From Mucor racemosus (Eukaryota; Mucoromycota; Mucoromycetes; Mucorales; Mucoraceae): a DNA stretch of 64,000 nucleotides. Below, in pieces: positions 44,430-56,666 of this stretch (position 1 is its first letter; every line of letters starts with the position of its first letter). The position numbers and the translations under genes are program-made. The notes below the pieces were generated by a model that saw nothing but the letters and a program-made list of their open reading frames with translations, was not told where the DNA came from and made no database searches. The stretch lies in NCBI GenBank assembly GCA_027405735.1, contig JAPEHQ010000008.1, positions 992,001 through 1,056,000 on the forward strand, read 5' to 3'.

Positions 44430-47222
44430 TTATTTAACTAATTCTAATTTATCTGCGCATTTCCTTAAAATCTCTTCTGTTTTTATACCAACATTTGCAA
44501 CATCCTTTGCCACAGACTGCCAACACTCTCCATGACGAGGTTCAGCCACCACACATCTTTTAACAACAACTTCCTGTTGTTCCTTTGTGCCATGTTGTAA
44601 CTCAAATTTATACCACCAAGCAAATGTATCACCTTGATCTGGGTCAATTTGAATGGCTTTTTGGAACCAATTTCTTGCCTTTTCAATTTTACGATCTGTC
44701 CAAAATAATCTAGCTACTGCCGTCACTACGATAGGATCATGTTCACATTTCTTGAGAGCATCCACACTACGAGCCTTTCTTTGAGGTCTAGCTTCCATAA
44801 AGATAACTTCTGTCCAAATAGCGCCAGATGAAGGACATTCTTGTAATGCTTTTGCTGCTAATGATTTGGCTACTGCAATGTTATTATTTCTCTTTTCAAT
44901 ACGAATAGCTTCAACCCAAAGTTCTGGTGTTTTGGGATTGATGAAACGACCCTTTTCAAGAGTTGCACGAGCCTTTGTTACCATGCCTAATTTTTCTTCC
45001 AATAATGCCAATAAAATCCAAAGAGTGACACTCTTGGGGCAACTCTTGACAGCCTTATTATACACTTCACGAGCTTTAGGCAAATTATCTTGTGATTCTT
45101 CAATTTGTCCTTTGATCATCCATAATTTATCAAAGGTAGGGAACTTTTCTAATGCTATGTCTAATAAAGCATTGCATTGATCATAATTCTTCATTTGTCT
45201 CTCCAACATGATAGATTTCATCCAAACACGTTCAGTACCTGATTCATTTCTAGCCAATTCCAACAACTTTCTTGCACGATCGTATTCGTCATTTTCACTT
45301 TCAACTTTGACGGCTGCAAGCCAAATTTGTTCACTGTTCGGATTAGCTCTGAAAGCTTCTTCTAAAATTGTACGAGCACTTTCCACATCACCAGCAAGCC
45401 ATTTCTCCTTGGCGCCCATAAGCCAAAGTACTTCAGCTTGAGGACAATATTTGACAGCACGTTGTAATAACTCTTCCAAACTCTCTGGTGTACCATGGCT
45501 TTTTTCAAGGTAAGCGGCTTGTTGCCAAATAGAAGGCTTACCAGGGAATTCTTTAAGAGCATGTGCATAAATCGCACGAGCAGTTTGAATAGCCCCATGC
45601 GCAATACAACTTTCAGCATCCTCCATCCAAGTTGACTTTCTGTCTTCATCTTCGATACCCATACCAATTGTGGCTCTAATAATAGCTTGGCATGTAAGAA
45701 CAGATCCATTCTTTTCGCATTTTTCAGCCTCTTCTATCCATTGATCACGGTCTAAAAGTACACCAGATTGAGATAATGCTTTTGCAGCAAGTGTAATAAT
45801 ACGATCAACCATTTCTGGCTTTCCATGTTCTTCTTGTAGACGAGCAGCAGCAATCCAAATCTCATGACTGGTGGGAATAGCAGCACGAGCTTTATTCAAA
45901 ACCTTTTGGGCGTTCTCGTATGATTCTAAACGAGCAAGGGCAAGCCATAAATCAACACTAAGAGGTACCAATTCAACAGCACGAGACAAGAGAACTTTGG
46001 CATCATCAGGGTTTTCTTCCATATTGACAGCGGCACGCCACAGTTTTACAGAATTAGGAATGAATTCTAATGCACGACGCAAAACTTTCTTTTTGGCTTT
46101 ATTATCAGTTTCTAAAGAAACAGCCTTGAGCCAAATCTTTACGGATTGAGGTAAATGACGAACAGCATCACCTAAAATAATCTTTGCGTTATCAACATTA
46201 TTAAGGCGAGCAGCTTCGAGCCAAATATCTTCATTTTTAGGGCATTGCTCACAACCTTTAGCAATTGTATTTCTAGCATGTACAGGTCTACCGGCAACTT
46301 CCTCTAAACGAGCAGCAGCAATCCAACCTGGTGCATGCTTGGGATTGGTGGTGATTACAGAATTAAGCAATAAACGAGCCTTTTTAATATCACCAATTTC
46401 AGCATCACTTTTAACAACGACACTGTTCAAATCTGTCAAATAACCCTTGGGATCAATAGTTGTTTTACCAGATACAGAATCAGAAGATACTTGATCCAAC
46501 TTGAGGCCTAACACTTTATCTCTAGCTTGACCAATCTCTCTGAAATTGGTCATCATTTCATCACCGCCTGTCAAACCTGCAGCTGCAGCAGACACGATAC
46601 CACCTAATTTCTGTTCAGTAGCATCCAATGCGTTCTCATATCCAGACTTATCTCTAGCAGCAGCGATGATTGTATCTGGCATTGGTGTAAATCTTTCAGG
46701 TGCTTTATTACGTTTACGATTTTTGCCGACTAAATCACCTACTTCGGGAATTGCAGCCCATTCGGCATCATCAATTGATGTTAATTGACGCTTAAGATCT
46801 GCAAATTGTTGAGAAATCTTGGGTCTTTCCAATCGGTATTTAGCTAATTCCTCACGCTCACGAGCTTCTCTACGGGCTTTACGACGTTCGTCCATTTTTG
46901 CATCAATCATATCCCAAACACGATCAGCTTCTTCATCATCTTCTTCATAAGGTGCAGTTGAAAATAGACCAACTTCATTATCGGGATCTTGATATCTTTC
47001 ATCATCTTCTTCGCCTTCTTTCGGTGCTACTTTTGAGGGATCACTATGAAATGTATTAGATATTTTTACTATTGCATGGTCATTTATAACGTACGTTTCT
47101 CCTGCTGATTCTCTTGCAGGACCAATATCAGAACGAGTAGTAAAACCGGTTGCACCACGGCCCAAACCTGCAACGTAATTAGGTGGAGCAGGCTTTCCAA
47201 TGAAATCTTTGATTCCAAACAT
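44430..47222 (-). CDS. PRP6: Pre-mRNA splicing factor Prp6 (U5 snRNP, HAT repeats)
   Basis: One uninterrupted exon of 930 aa, close to the 941 aa of human PRPF6. The PRP1 N-terminal domain begins MFGIKDFIGKPAPPNYVAG and continues GRGATGFTTRSDIGPA. The helical RRKARREAREREELAKYRLE and KRQLTSIDDAEWAAIPEVGD segments follow. From about residue 270 to the end there are about fifteen HAT/TPR-like repeats (for example AVELVPLSVDLWLALARLE, AVKSCPKSVTLWILLALLE). Prp6 bridges U5 and U4/U6 in the tri-snRNP in the nucleus. Lack of introns contrasts with the intron-rich neighbours. It is divergent from the SH3/RA gene. Confidence 0.95.
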   Translation of the reverse strand: MFGIKDFIGKPAPPNYVAGLGRGATGFTTRSDIGPARESAGETYVINDHAIVKISNTFHSDPSKVAPKEGEEDDERYQDPDNEVGLFSTAPYEEDDEEADRVWDMIDAKMDERRKARREAREREELAKYRLERPKISQQFADLKRQLTSIDDAEWAAIPEVGDLVGKNRKRNKAPERFTPMPDTIIAAARDKSGYENALDATEQKLGGIVSAAAAGLTGGDEMMTNFREIGQARDKVLGLKLDQVSSDSVSGKTTIDPKGYLTDLNSVVVKSDAEIGDIKKARLLLNSVITTNPKHAPGWIAAARLEEVAGRPVHARNTIAKGCEQCPKNEDIWLEAARLNNVDNAKIILGDAVRHLPQSVKIWLKAVSLETDNKAKKKVLRRALEFIPNSVKLWRAAVNMEENPDDAKVLLSRAVELVPLSVDLWLALARLESYENAQKVLNKARAAIPTSHEIWIAAARLQEEHGKPEMVDRIITLAAKALSQSGVLLDRDQWIEEAEKCEKNGSVLTCQAIIRATIGMGIEDEDRKSTWMEDAESCIAHGAIQTARAIYAHALKEFPGKPSIWQQAAYLEKSHGTPESLEELLQRAVKYCPQAEVLWLMGAKEKWLAGDVESARTILEEAFRANPNSEQIWLAAVKVESENDEYDRARKLLELARNESGTERVWMKSIMLERQMKNYDQCNALLDIALEKFPTFDKLWMIKGQIEESQDNLPKAREVYNKAVKSCPKSVTLWILLALLEEKLGMVTKARATLEKGRFINPKTPELWVEAIRIEKRNNNIAVAKSLAAKALQECPSSGAIWTEVIFMEARPQRKARSVDALKKCEHDPIVVTAVARLFWTDRKIEKARNWFQKAIQIDPDQGDTFAWWYKFELQHGTKEQQEVVVKRCVVAEPRHGECWQSVAKDVANVGIKTEEILRKCADKLELVK

Positions 47223-47495
47223 ACTTGATATATGAAAGATGATATAAAAGTTTGTTCACAAATGTAATAAGAATGTTTCTTTGATTACCGCGTCACTTGA
47301 AAGCAGTGTGAATAGCTGCGGTTAGTATTTGATGGAATCGGCCTTTCATAATTTGATGACTTTGTGTTACTGATACTTTCTCGGTACCCTTTTTATAAAA
47401 AGAACGTGCTTCATAAATCAATTAAATTTTTGGTTAATTTAATATTTCTACCTCTCTTTTACATATCCATATTTTTTTTTATTACAAAAAAACAA
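47223..47495. promoter_or_regulatory. Bidirectional promoter PRP6 / SH3-RA gene
   Basis: 273 bases separate the two divergent start codons. No single motif stands out. A CCGCGTCACTTG word is near 47289. Confidence 0.5.
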
Positions 47496-50016
47496 ATGTC
47501 AAGGCATAGTTCAATCGATGCTTTAAGAGAAAGATATCAAAGATCTCGTATTCAACCTCAACAACAAAATGATGATTTATTGGATAATGAATCAAAACAA
47601 TCGTCAATGAATTCACCTGTAGCAACTGTTTATGAGGAAGAAGAGGAAGAGGAAGAGGACGAGGACGAAGAGGAGAAGGAGGAGGACGAAGAAGACGAAG
47701 AAGTATATATTGAAGATGACAATTATTCAATGTACTCTTCTTCCTCAAGTATTCCAGATGAAAACATCAATTTTGATTTGGTTTATGCATTACATACATT
47801 TGTTGCAACAGTTGATGGACAAGCATCTGTTGTAAAAGGTGACGCAATGACGCTATTAGATGATTCAAATTCATATTGGTGGTTAATCAGAGCATTGAAG
47901 GCTTCTGAAGTTGGTTACATTCCAGCGGAAAATATTGAAGTAATTGAAAAATTGTGTTTAATTTGATGTAATTTGTTTGACTGATATTTTTAGATTAGAC
48001 ACCATTTGAAAGATTAGCTCGACTGAATAAGCATAGAAATGTCGAAGTAAGCTATCAATTTTTTATTTTTAATTTTAATAAATACAATATTAATAAATTT
48101 CAAGGTAACCTCACTTGATCAATTACAACACTACAAAAATACTGCACAACCTAAAAGGTCCCGCGAAAGAAAAAAGGTTAAAGTTTCAAGAGAACTTGCA
48201 TGTCAAGTGCAAATTATTTTAACAGATCAAGATGATGAAAGTTTATATGAAGAAACATTTGAGAAATATCAAGAAGAAATGTCTGCTGAATCTTATAAAG
48301 GAGTTCATACTGTAGAAGACGATGACAGCGATGAGGATGACAGTGAAAATGAGGATTCCAATGATAAAGCTAAATCATCAAAAGGCAACAACAAGAAAAA
48401 AGATAATAAAAAGAAATTCACTCCTTTATTAAATCCTGATTTTAATAAATCAATACACACAGTTGTAGAAGAAGCTCCCTGTTTAGAATCTGATACTAGT
48501 GATAATTACACTCCTGCTCCAGGATCTCTTCCTCCTGCCCCTCCCGTTCATGAAAAGCCATTACCGCCAACTATCACATCAGAGGAACCAACATCTGCGG
48601 AGAAATTGGATCAATTTATCTCTACTACAATCCCCGAAGAGCAACTGACAAGTCCATCAACACAACAAGTGGTTGTAACCGGTTTAAAAAGATTATTATC
48701 CATTGGTAAAAAGAATAAACCTGTTACTCCAGAAGTTTCAGTGTCAAATTCTGACTTTTTACAAGATACACAATATCATGTATTGCGTATTTTTGCTGGA
48801 AATATTAACGTGGGTGCCTTGTTCAGTACGGTTGCTGTGACACCAGATATGAATGCCGATCAATTATTGAAATTAGCATTGCAAAAGTTTCATATTCCAT
48901 TACTAGATAATAATTCAAGTAAATCTAATGATGGTATTGAATACTATTTAACTGTCAAATCTATGGATAGTGGTAAGAGCATAGTTTCATGTATGACAAA
49001 ATCACATTTGTAATCAACTTGTTTTCCTCTAGATGAAATCACTTTGACTCCTCAAGATAAACCATTAGCCATTTTTGAATCATTGAATGATCATTTAACT
49101 ACGCCAATGCCATCATTAACGTATATAAAGCGTCTTTCAATGGAACAGCCTACAATTAAAGTAACTCGTGTTGGTGTATCCAAAGCAAGACAACGTGCCA
49201 AAGCTCGTTTTGGCGAAGATTCAGTCATTCGCTTCTCGTTACACAAGAGAATCAAAAGAACCATTGAAACAAGTGGTCAAATCTATGTCAAGATTTCTTA
49301 TTACGCAGAAAATAAAAGGCAACATCATCAATTGGGTCAATCAGAGAATAAAAATAAGATTTCCACAATGGGTTTGATAAGAAAAAGTAGTTTATTAAGA
49401 GTTGATCAGCAGGTACAACAGCAACAACAGCAGCAGCAACAATCCATGCAACAAAAAGCTAAACAAGAAAGAATCGATAAATTAATTGCTGTCTCAATTA
49501 CAACCCAAATTTCAGATTTGAAAATCATAGCATTAGAAAAGTTTCATTTAGCCACTGAAGATGCTTCGCTGTATCATATTTCACTTTCTGCGATGGGGCA
49601 TGGTAAATAATGATGCATGTATTTTTTTAAAAATATTGTTTAGTTAATCAAATATGTTATACAGAAACGCCGTTAAATTTATCAACTACCATCTCAGATG
49701 CTCTTGGTGATCCCGATCTTATACCCAAATTATTTGTCTTACGTAAAAGATCAAGTAGTCTTGATGCTACAGTAGCACAGACCACAAGCATATCTGATAC
49801 ACCTACTGCAGAATCCACAAATAATCGTAGATTCATGCGTTTCTTAAAGCATGACAAAGAAAATATTTCAAATTCATCTTCTTCGTCTTCTATCGATTCA
49901 GTGCAATCGAAGGAATCTAGTACAAGCACAGTTTTAAAACGGTTGGATTTAGCTATTCAGTCCCTAGAAAATGATAAACGTCAATTAGTTGATACTCAAC
50001 CTAGTTTTGCGCATCC

Positions 50017-50053
<37 letters not shown>

Positions 50054-50470
50054 ATAAGAATACCACCTGTCAGATCCAATAGTTTATCAGCAATGAGTAA
50101 CTATAGTAAGAGACCAAACATAAACAATAACATACCCAAAACAAAAATTGTGCCAGCTGCGGCACCTACTCCACATTTCAATAGTAAGTAATTGTCAAAA
50201 TGCTAAACAAAAATGCAAATTTACTAAATAAATTGCATAGAAATAGTCGATAATAGGAGATTACCCACACGTTCATCCTCTTTAAAGATAAACAGCGGTG
50301 CTTTTGACAATCCACATAAACAAAGTTTATCAAATATGGATGATTTACAACTTGTAAGTTTAGAAATAGTCGCTATAATACTTTGTATTCATTATTTCAA
50401 TATATAGGAATTGACACGTATTGCATCATCACATCAAAACTACCCACTTCAATCCACTCGAGGAGTGTAG
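47496..50470 (+). CDS. SH3 plus Ras-association domain polarity protein (Bud14/Tea4-like)
   Basis: Exons 47496-47939, 47999-48046, 48105-48972, 49033-49602, 49665-50183, 50241-50353 (or from 50247) and 50408-50470 give about 874 aa. After a Glu/Asp run an SH3 domain spans about residues 92-150 (LVYALHTFVATVDGQASVVK, YWWLIRALKASEVGYIPAEN). It is followed by ETPFERLARLNKHRNVE, the hallmark tail seen after the SH3 of Bud14/Tea4/TeaC. Two RA-like ubiquitin folds follow at about 385-490 (YHVLRIFAGNINVGALFSTV, KPLAIFESLNDHL) and about 600-685 (ALEKFHLATEDASLYHISLS, PKLFVLRK). There are two poly-Gln runs. Bud14/Tea4 proteins link polarity sites to PP1 phosphatase and formins; the role here is inferred. 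Confidence 0.75.
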
Positions 50471-51902
50471 ATTATATATATATATTTATGTATATATTTA
50501 TATATTTATATATTTATATATTTATATATTTATATATATTTATCACATCGTGTATTTTGTATCCATCATTGTAACCTTTTAAACTAATTTTAAACCAATA
50601 AATTAAATTGTTTTGTATTCATGGCTCCGGATTAATTATACATCTTGAGCAAAATATACAGTATAAACCATAAAAATAGATTAGGCGCATGAAATACAGA
50701 AAAAAAAAATAGCATGGTAATGGATTTTTCAAGTCTCCCATCCTACATGAAAAGGGTTCTTTTTATTTTAGTATACACTATGGGATATGAACTCTGATAT
50801 GACATTTTTTTTTTCTTGTTTCTAGATATCTGATTTAAACTGTCAATGTAATGTAGATTTTGTAGATTTCTGAGCTGTACCTTAGAGAAATTAGAGCCGG
50901 TAGCAGCTCAGAACCGCTTAAAAGTCTTTAAATAATCGATCTCTGAAAATCTATGTACCTTTTACGAATGTTTTGTTAGTAATGCCAAAAGTGGTTGTTA
51001 TGTAATCTGCCAGCTTTATAGGAAAACAATTTATGCCTTTGACCATCTTGTGTGCTGTTTGAATTAAATTTTACATGCGGATTCTTTGTGTTGTCGAGGT
51101 ATTTCTCGAGACCAATAATCTGAATCATACCTTATTTTTTTTTATTACCTCTAGCAAGATTCAAGATATCTTTTGAATAACTAAAAATCATTCAGAGTCA
51201 ATACATAAATCTGTTTACTATTGACTGTTGTCCCTTAATATAGCAATCGGGTTAACAGAATAAAAGTTTACGGGTCCTTGGTATTCTTCCTAGTATTTTT
51301 TTCATACAGCTGTTAAAAAAAATAGATGCAAAACACATTGCAGTTTGCACGCAGTTTTGATTATGCATAAAAAGAACATTTAATTAATAAATTCGGTAGT
51401 GCTATTGCCGCATACGCTTGTTTTGGTTGCTTTAACGCTATTTCTAATTTTAAATGGTTAGCTAAGCGACAGAACCCACTCAAAAAAGTGCGCATTTGAT
51501 CCCTACGGTTTAGCCAGCAAATCAATAGGATAGAGTAAATATAATTTTAGATACTGTTACGGTCGTAGTATATATGTTGAGACTTTTATCAATGCATTGG
51601 AACTACATGCTAAAAACGCTTGATAATAATAAAATAACCTAATTTCCAAGTGTCGCTCATAAAATATGATGCCATTTGAAATATAAACGACAATAATAAA
51701 CAAACGCATGCAAGTCTGATGGTATCAAGTTCTCCAAATTACTATAAATGCCCTCATACTTTTTCAACTATGATAAAAGTTCAGGAATATTGTGTAATAA
51801 AAATTTTAACTGATTATAATTGTATTTGTACCGCTTTTTTTTATTTTTTTATTTTAGTAAACAACATCGTTATTTACCGCAGTCAGTCTATTATATTTTA
51901 GG
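50471..51902. other. Gene-free region downstream of the SH3-RA gene
   Basis: This starts with (TATATTTA)n low-complexity sequence (50473-50541), then unique A+T-rich DNA. No gene supported. Confidence 0.45.
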
Positions 51903-51960
51903 GATGTTGTCGAGCCAAACCTGCACTAGTAAATTTGGCTGGCATAACCTAGCTCGACAC
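51903..51960. repeat. Short hairpin repeat R4
   Basis: GTCGAGCC and GCTCGAC words face each other around ACTAGTAAATTTGGCTGGC. Related partial copies are at 52374-52425 (inside a solo LTR) and 56436-56475. It may be a small foldback element. Confidence 0.45.
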
Positions 51961-52043
51961 CAATACTAATTTATTTGGATTAATACTCATTGATTGCAAG
52001 CATTTTTCAAGTTTCTTTACTATTCTTAAGTGGAGAAAGAGTG

Positions 52044-52275
52044 TGTTCGTTTTCGAGGATATTAAACAGCCAATTTTGAAGCCAATTCAATTTCTAAATC
52101 ATATTGATATCTAATTCTTACAAATAGTCTTTTAAGCCAAGACCTAGAAGCTCTGGATTCTTTCTTTGACCATGAGTTTTTCTAGTAATAAAATCTATGT
52201 TTTCCATGATAAATGTCGCTAGTCTTTATTATTATTCTTTCTATAAATAAGATTATATGTATCCATAAACTCTCA
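52044..52275 (+). mobile_element. Solo LTR (family L2)
   Basis: 232 bp, the same length as and the reverse complement of 27132-27363, from TGTTCGTTTTCGAGG to ATAAACTCTCA. TATAAATA near the 3' end. No target duplication is recognised, suggesting an older insertion. Confidence 0.7.
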
Positions 52276-52313
52276 GTATCCACTATTGCCAGGGGAGCTC
52301 ATTTGGTTTTATA

Positions 52314-52727
52314 TTAATTTATCAGAGTTAGAAATTATCGAATTATCAATTGGAAAATCTGTCAAACTATTATTGTCAAGCCAGATGTTGTCAGCCAAGT
52401 TTACTAGTACAAGCTCGGCTTGAGAAGAAGAACATCTCCATGTAAAACCATTATGTTTAACATACAAATCAGACAATGCTGCTGCATTCCATGCGCCTAT
52501 CATCATCACATGCTACTGTATTATTAAACAATAAAAGCATGATTTCATTATATTTATACAATATATCCATATGTTCATTCTGATTATACAATATTATCAT
52601 TCCCCTTTAAGATGGCTCATCCAATTAGTACATAAATTCTCTCTATAAGTTTGTAATAAAACGGCACTTTTTTATTTGAATAATTTTTATAATACGTTTA
52701 CTCGTTTACTACCTTTCAATAAATAAC
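52314..52727 (+). mobile_element. Diverged solo LTR (family L1) with an internal insertion
   Basis: This aligns with the L1 LTR (TTTATCAGAGTTAG..., CATTCCATGCGCCTATCATC, AATAAAACGGCACTTTT, ACCTTTCAATAAAT) but is about 115 bp longer. About 80 of these extra bases are an R4-like insertion at 52370-52448. Confidence 0.6.
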
Positions 52728-52838
52728 ATATTCAGCGACACCTGGTGTGTTTACTGATCTTAGTGAGTGTAAATAGCAGATAATAAACTTGTTGGTATTC
52801 GAACTTACCAAATAAAAATGACCCATGGAAGCTAATAT

Positions 52839-55590
52839 CACTACGGCCGACCTGTGCTGCTCAAGATAATTTTGTTGTGCTCAGTTGTGCTGCATACCAT
52901 AGCCTAAGCTGTTGTACCCCATTGAATATGGGTAAAAAGATAACAATATGCACATGGGCATAACAAAAGAAACTGCACACGAGCACAACGCTAAGCCTGT
53001 ATGTGCAGGATTATAGATTCTGTCCATGTGATGGCATTAATCCCATGTGTGCATAATAGTAGTAGAATTGCCAATTGCCCATACGCATATCATTATCCTT
53101 ATTTGTGCATAATAATAAGAAACTCTGGCTATGAGAATAATGCGCTGATTGAATGGGCACAAATTGGTTTGTATATGAGCGTCATGCCATTGTGCCATCG
53201 TGCCGTTTTCAAAATTTTATTGCATTTTTTACTGGAATGGGTTTTTAAACTACATTTGCTTCTATTAGTACAGATTATAGACAATACAATTCAATATGTT
53301 TTTGATGTAGAGCAATGCATGCAAGAACCAATATATTTACGATTATCATCATTTGTAAAAAATGTTTAAAGCTATAATAATGTTTAAAGCAACAATAATT
53401 TTTACTCGAGCATAAACTTAAAAAAAACTTACTGCTTGAATTTATATACACGCCAAATCTAATAAGATTATAGATGTTATTTTATCACACATAAAGTTTA
53501 AACAAATTAACCTTGTTTAAACCTACTATTTTAGTTTACGATTGTCAACTGTAAAAAGATTTGTTTTCAAGCATAGTTACGATCAAAACTAAGGTTATTA
53601 GGTATTAGGCAAGACATCCGATTATCTTTTTTTTGTGTTTGTATATTATTTGAAATTTCATTACTTTTCTGGAACATTTCGTGAGTTTGTAGCCAGTTCT
53701 AGCTTTTTATTGAGTAGATATAAATATTATTGCCTTCGATTTGATCTGGTAATCAACAAATACGTCCAACAATACAGTAGTATATAATAATATTTGATCT
53801 TAGAATGCAATTAAATGAAAACATCAGTGTGTAACATAACGACTGCTACCTATATTAAAAACATTAATCTCTTGTGTTAGCATGCATACTCAGATAAACG
53901 AAAAGAAGAATACTACTAGCTTTATCGTCTGATATGCCTTATCAAACGGTGAATAATATCCTTGAAATATCAAAACAAAAAGAGAGAAGCAAAACACATA
54001 GAAAAGGATTTTCAAGGCTTTACATTATTTATAGCAATTAAAACCCTGCTAAATTGCTCATTTCGACCAATGTAAAAGCAGCATTACAGCACATCAACCA
54101 TAAACTAAATGAAATAGGCAATATCTGTTATCATAGGAACATGCATTTTTCCACCATAAAAACCGTCTGTAATATTATAGATTCGTTAAAAAAATCGGAA
54201 AAGCGAGACCGCAGAGCGACGCCGTAATTGAGCATCATAGCAAGATCGAACGGCTACGTCTGTTAGACCTTAAACTATGGTATATATCTAAGTTTTAAAT
54301 ATAAATGCGTTTTTTTTTTTACTTTTCTTATATTTAACCACGTATGGTCTGAAACTTCAGAATTTGTAGCGGACATTTTCTGGGCTCATTTCATCCTTAC
54401 CATCACTCATGATTTTGATCAAAAAATAGAAAAATCGAATTTTGATACCAAAATCAACGTTTAAATATACTACAATGTGAGAGAAAATTGTAGCCATAGC
54501 TAATACGCATATTATAAAAGCTTAATATTGAATGTTAAGTAATAAAACTTTGTACTTTTGGCCCAAAAACGGTTTTTTGATTAAAGGATTTTCATGTAAT
54601 ATTTTGCAATAAAAATGTTTATTGTTTTTTATTGAGCAGATAGAGCGCTAAACTCTGTATATGTGTATATTTTTTGTTTTTATAATTGGTAGTATAATTA
54701 TCTCTAGATTTGTATAATCAGAAAAAAAAATTTAAAAAATGTCAAAATTGATGATCTGGACAAAAATAATTTTCTAAATTAATATTCCGCTTATAAGCCT
54801 TGTAAGTCTTAAAAGCAAGAGATTTTATAATACGTGAGAACTTTTTCAAGAATTTACGATACTGTGCCCACTTGATTCAAGCGTATTACTGTAAATGTAA
54901 ACCTTTATACAACATGTTAATATTGTGTGGTAATTTATTTAATGATAATATAGTTTTAATTTATAATTATTGCGTTAGAGGTGATTTACATTGAGTTTTA
55001 GTCTTACGTCTCCAACAATATCATAAACATAAACATGGCCATCACTGGAACCTATTGCCACCTTTTTACCCTCTTTGTCCCAAGCCATATTATTCAAATG
55101 CTTTACGAGAGCCAACTTAAGTAGTACCTACAAATAATGGTTCCTCGGTATTTGCATTTAAATTCCATAAATTAAATTAACTGGTTCCATTTACAGCATC
55201 AAACGTATCATCAGCGCGCCTTATGATAAATGTCAATCTAAACTTAGAAACATCCCACTGTCATTGTTATACAGTAAGCTAATGAAAAGCTTTATTTTAA
55301 TAATACAGCAATTAAATAAAAAAAACAAGATGATACCAATAGCACATGGTGATTATTTAAGATCTAAGTAAGTTTGATGAAGTATGCCTTTTTTAAACCC
55401 TTTTAAAAATCCTGAAGCAAACACAACATCTTGGTCCTCTTGTAATGTCTATCCATCAAAATGTCGCGATTTGCACCACAAAATAAAAGCACCTTTTATT
55501 AATCTTGGCCTCATTTTACATTGACTATCAGTTTTTTATTTACCAGTTGTATTTTGTCTGATTCATTAATATTCGGTCATATTGAACAAT
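52839..55590 (+). mobile_element. R1 copy 3
   Basis: This starts CACTACGGCCGACCTGTGC and follows R1 to about position 2940 of copy 1. The last part is missing and unrelated DNA with an ATT microsatellite follows. It holds the LINE target region without the insertion (54721-54740). Confidence 0.75.
55007..55178 (-). pseudogene. Dynein intermediate chain fragment in R1 copy 3
   Basis: Minus strand: NLWNLNANTEEPL-like start, one small insertion, then NNMAWDKEGKKVAIGSSDG and HVYVYDIVGD before donor GTAAGAC. It is one of the two best-preserved versions. Confidence 0.62.
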
Positions 55591-55659
55591 AGTATATTAA
55601 ATTACAATTTACTAGCATACTGTTGGTAGTTTTTTGTTATTACTTTATAAACTTGATCC

Positions 55660-55660
<1 letters not shown>

Positions 55661-55720
<60 letters not shown>
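55661..55720. repeat. (ATT)n microsatellite
   Basis: About twenty uninterrupted ATT units. Confidence 0.95.
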
Positions 55721-55721
<1 letters not shown>

Positions 55722-56666
55722 TATTACCATTGATTATAATTGTCAAACTGATTGTTTCATACAGTATATCATATTACTATTTCGCATTGGTAGAGATTAT
55801 ATAATTGATATCTGCATTTAACACTGGTGGATTGGAAAGTTGGCGTCTGTCTTTAGTTTGATGAATAATGCGTACTTTGGTTTTCCAGTATAATTCTGAG
55901 TGGTGTTTCTGCACCTAAAAACTGAATTTTCCAATACAGCCGCATTTGTTGAATATCATTTGAGTTTCTGTGCGTTGTATCTCATGTTATTATACCAACT
56001 CCCATTTTGGCAAACATTGCTTTTTTACATTCATTTGGCATTTTCTTCAGATGATTTCTACTACCAAATTCTGGAAAGCTCTATTATTATTTCCAAAAAG
56101 AAAAAATACACCTTAATTTGCTGCATTTCCCAAATAGTAAAAAACTGACAAATACATGTTCACATGTATGGGGATTAAAATTGTAAACCAAAGGAGAGCG
56201 ACAAGCTTAACGGGCAGCGCATGCACTACAAATTGAGTGCGACACACATATTCGTGAGTTTAAACCCGCTAGCTAAAGGGGAAGCCCTTTGGTATTAGGA
56301 TATGAATTTCGAAAGAGAATCTCCGATGACCTTGCTTCTCATCGAATATGATCCTCCTTTTTTTTTCTTAGTAAGTTTTGCATATGTCTAGCAAATTTTT
56401 TCCTTTTTCATTAATGCATATGATATGCATACTAGTAAATTTGGCTGGCAAAACCGGGCTCGACACCAATACTGTTAGCATCGATGTGTCATTGTACGTT
56501 CAGCCAGTTCGAGCAACAAGTTGGTTATCTGCTACTTGCACCTACTAATATCAGTAAGCCCATCCGTTCTTCTCAACGAATATGAATCCAAATGACCTCC
56601 CGTTGCAATGGCAGGTACTTCTAGTGCTGATCCGCAGAATTGCAAAAGGTTTAGCCTTGTCGTGTA
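55721..56666. other. Gene-free region with a possible SINE
   Basis: No convincing ORF; the 82-codon frame at 55900-56148 has A+T-driven composition. It includes the tRNA-like segment at 56183-56270 and an R4 fragment at 56436-56475. Confidence 0.4.
56183..56370 (+). mobile_element. Possible tRNA-derived SINE or tRNA relic
   Basis: AAGCTTAACGGGC resembles a pol III A box (TRGCNNARYGG). About 45 bases on, AGTTTAAACCC resembles a B box (GGTTCRANNCC). Between them GCACT...AGTGC could be the anticodon stem. The acceptor and T stems do not pair well, so this is not an intact tRNA. A T9 run, a pol III-like terminator, is near 56358. Confidence 0.3.

Noticed and set aside
44866..46788. Several ORFs of 77-115 codons on either strand within PRP6
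   Set aside because: Shadow frames of the 930-codon PRP6 gene.
55900..56148. 82-codon ORF rich in Leu, Phe and Tyr
   Set aside because: A+T-driven composition in a repeat-rich region; no conserved motif.
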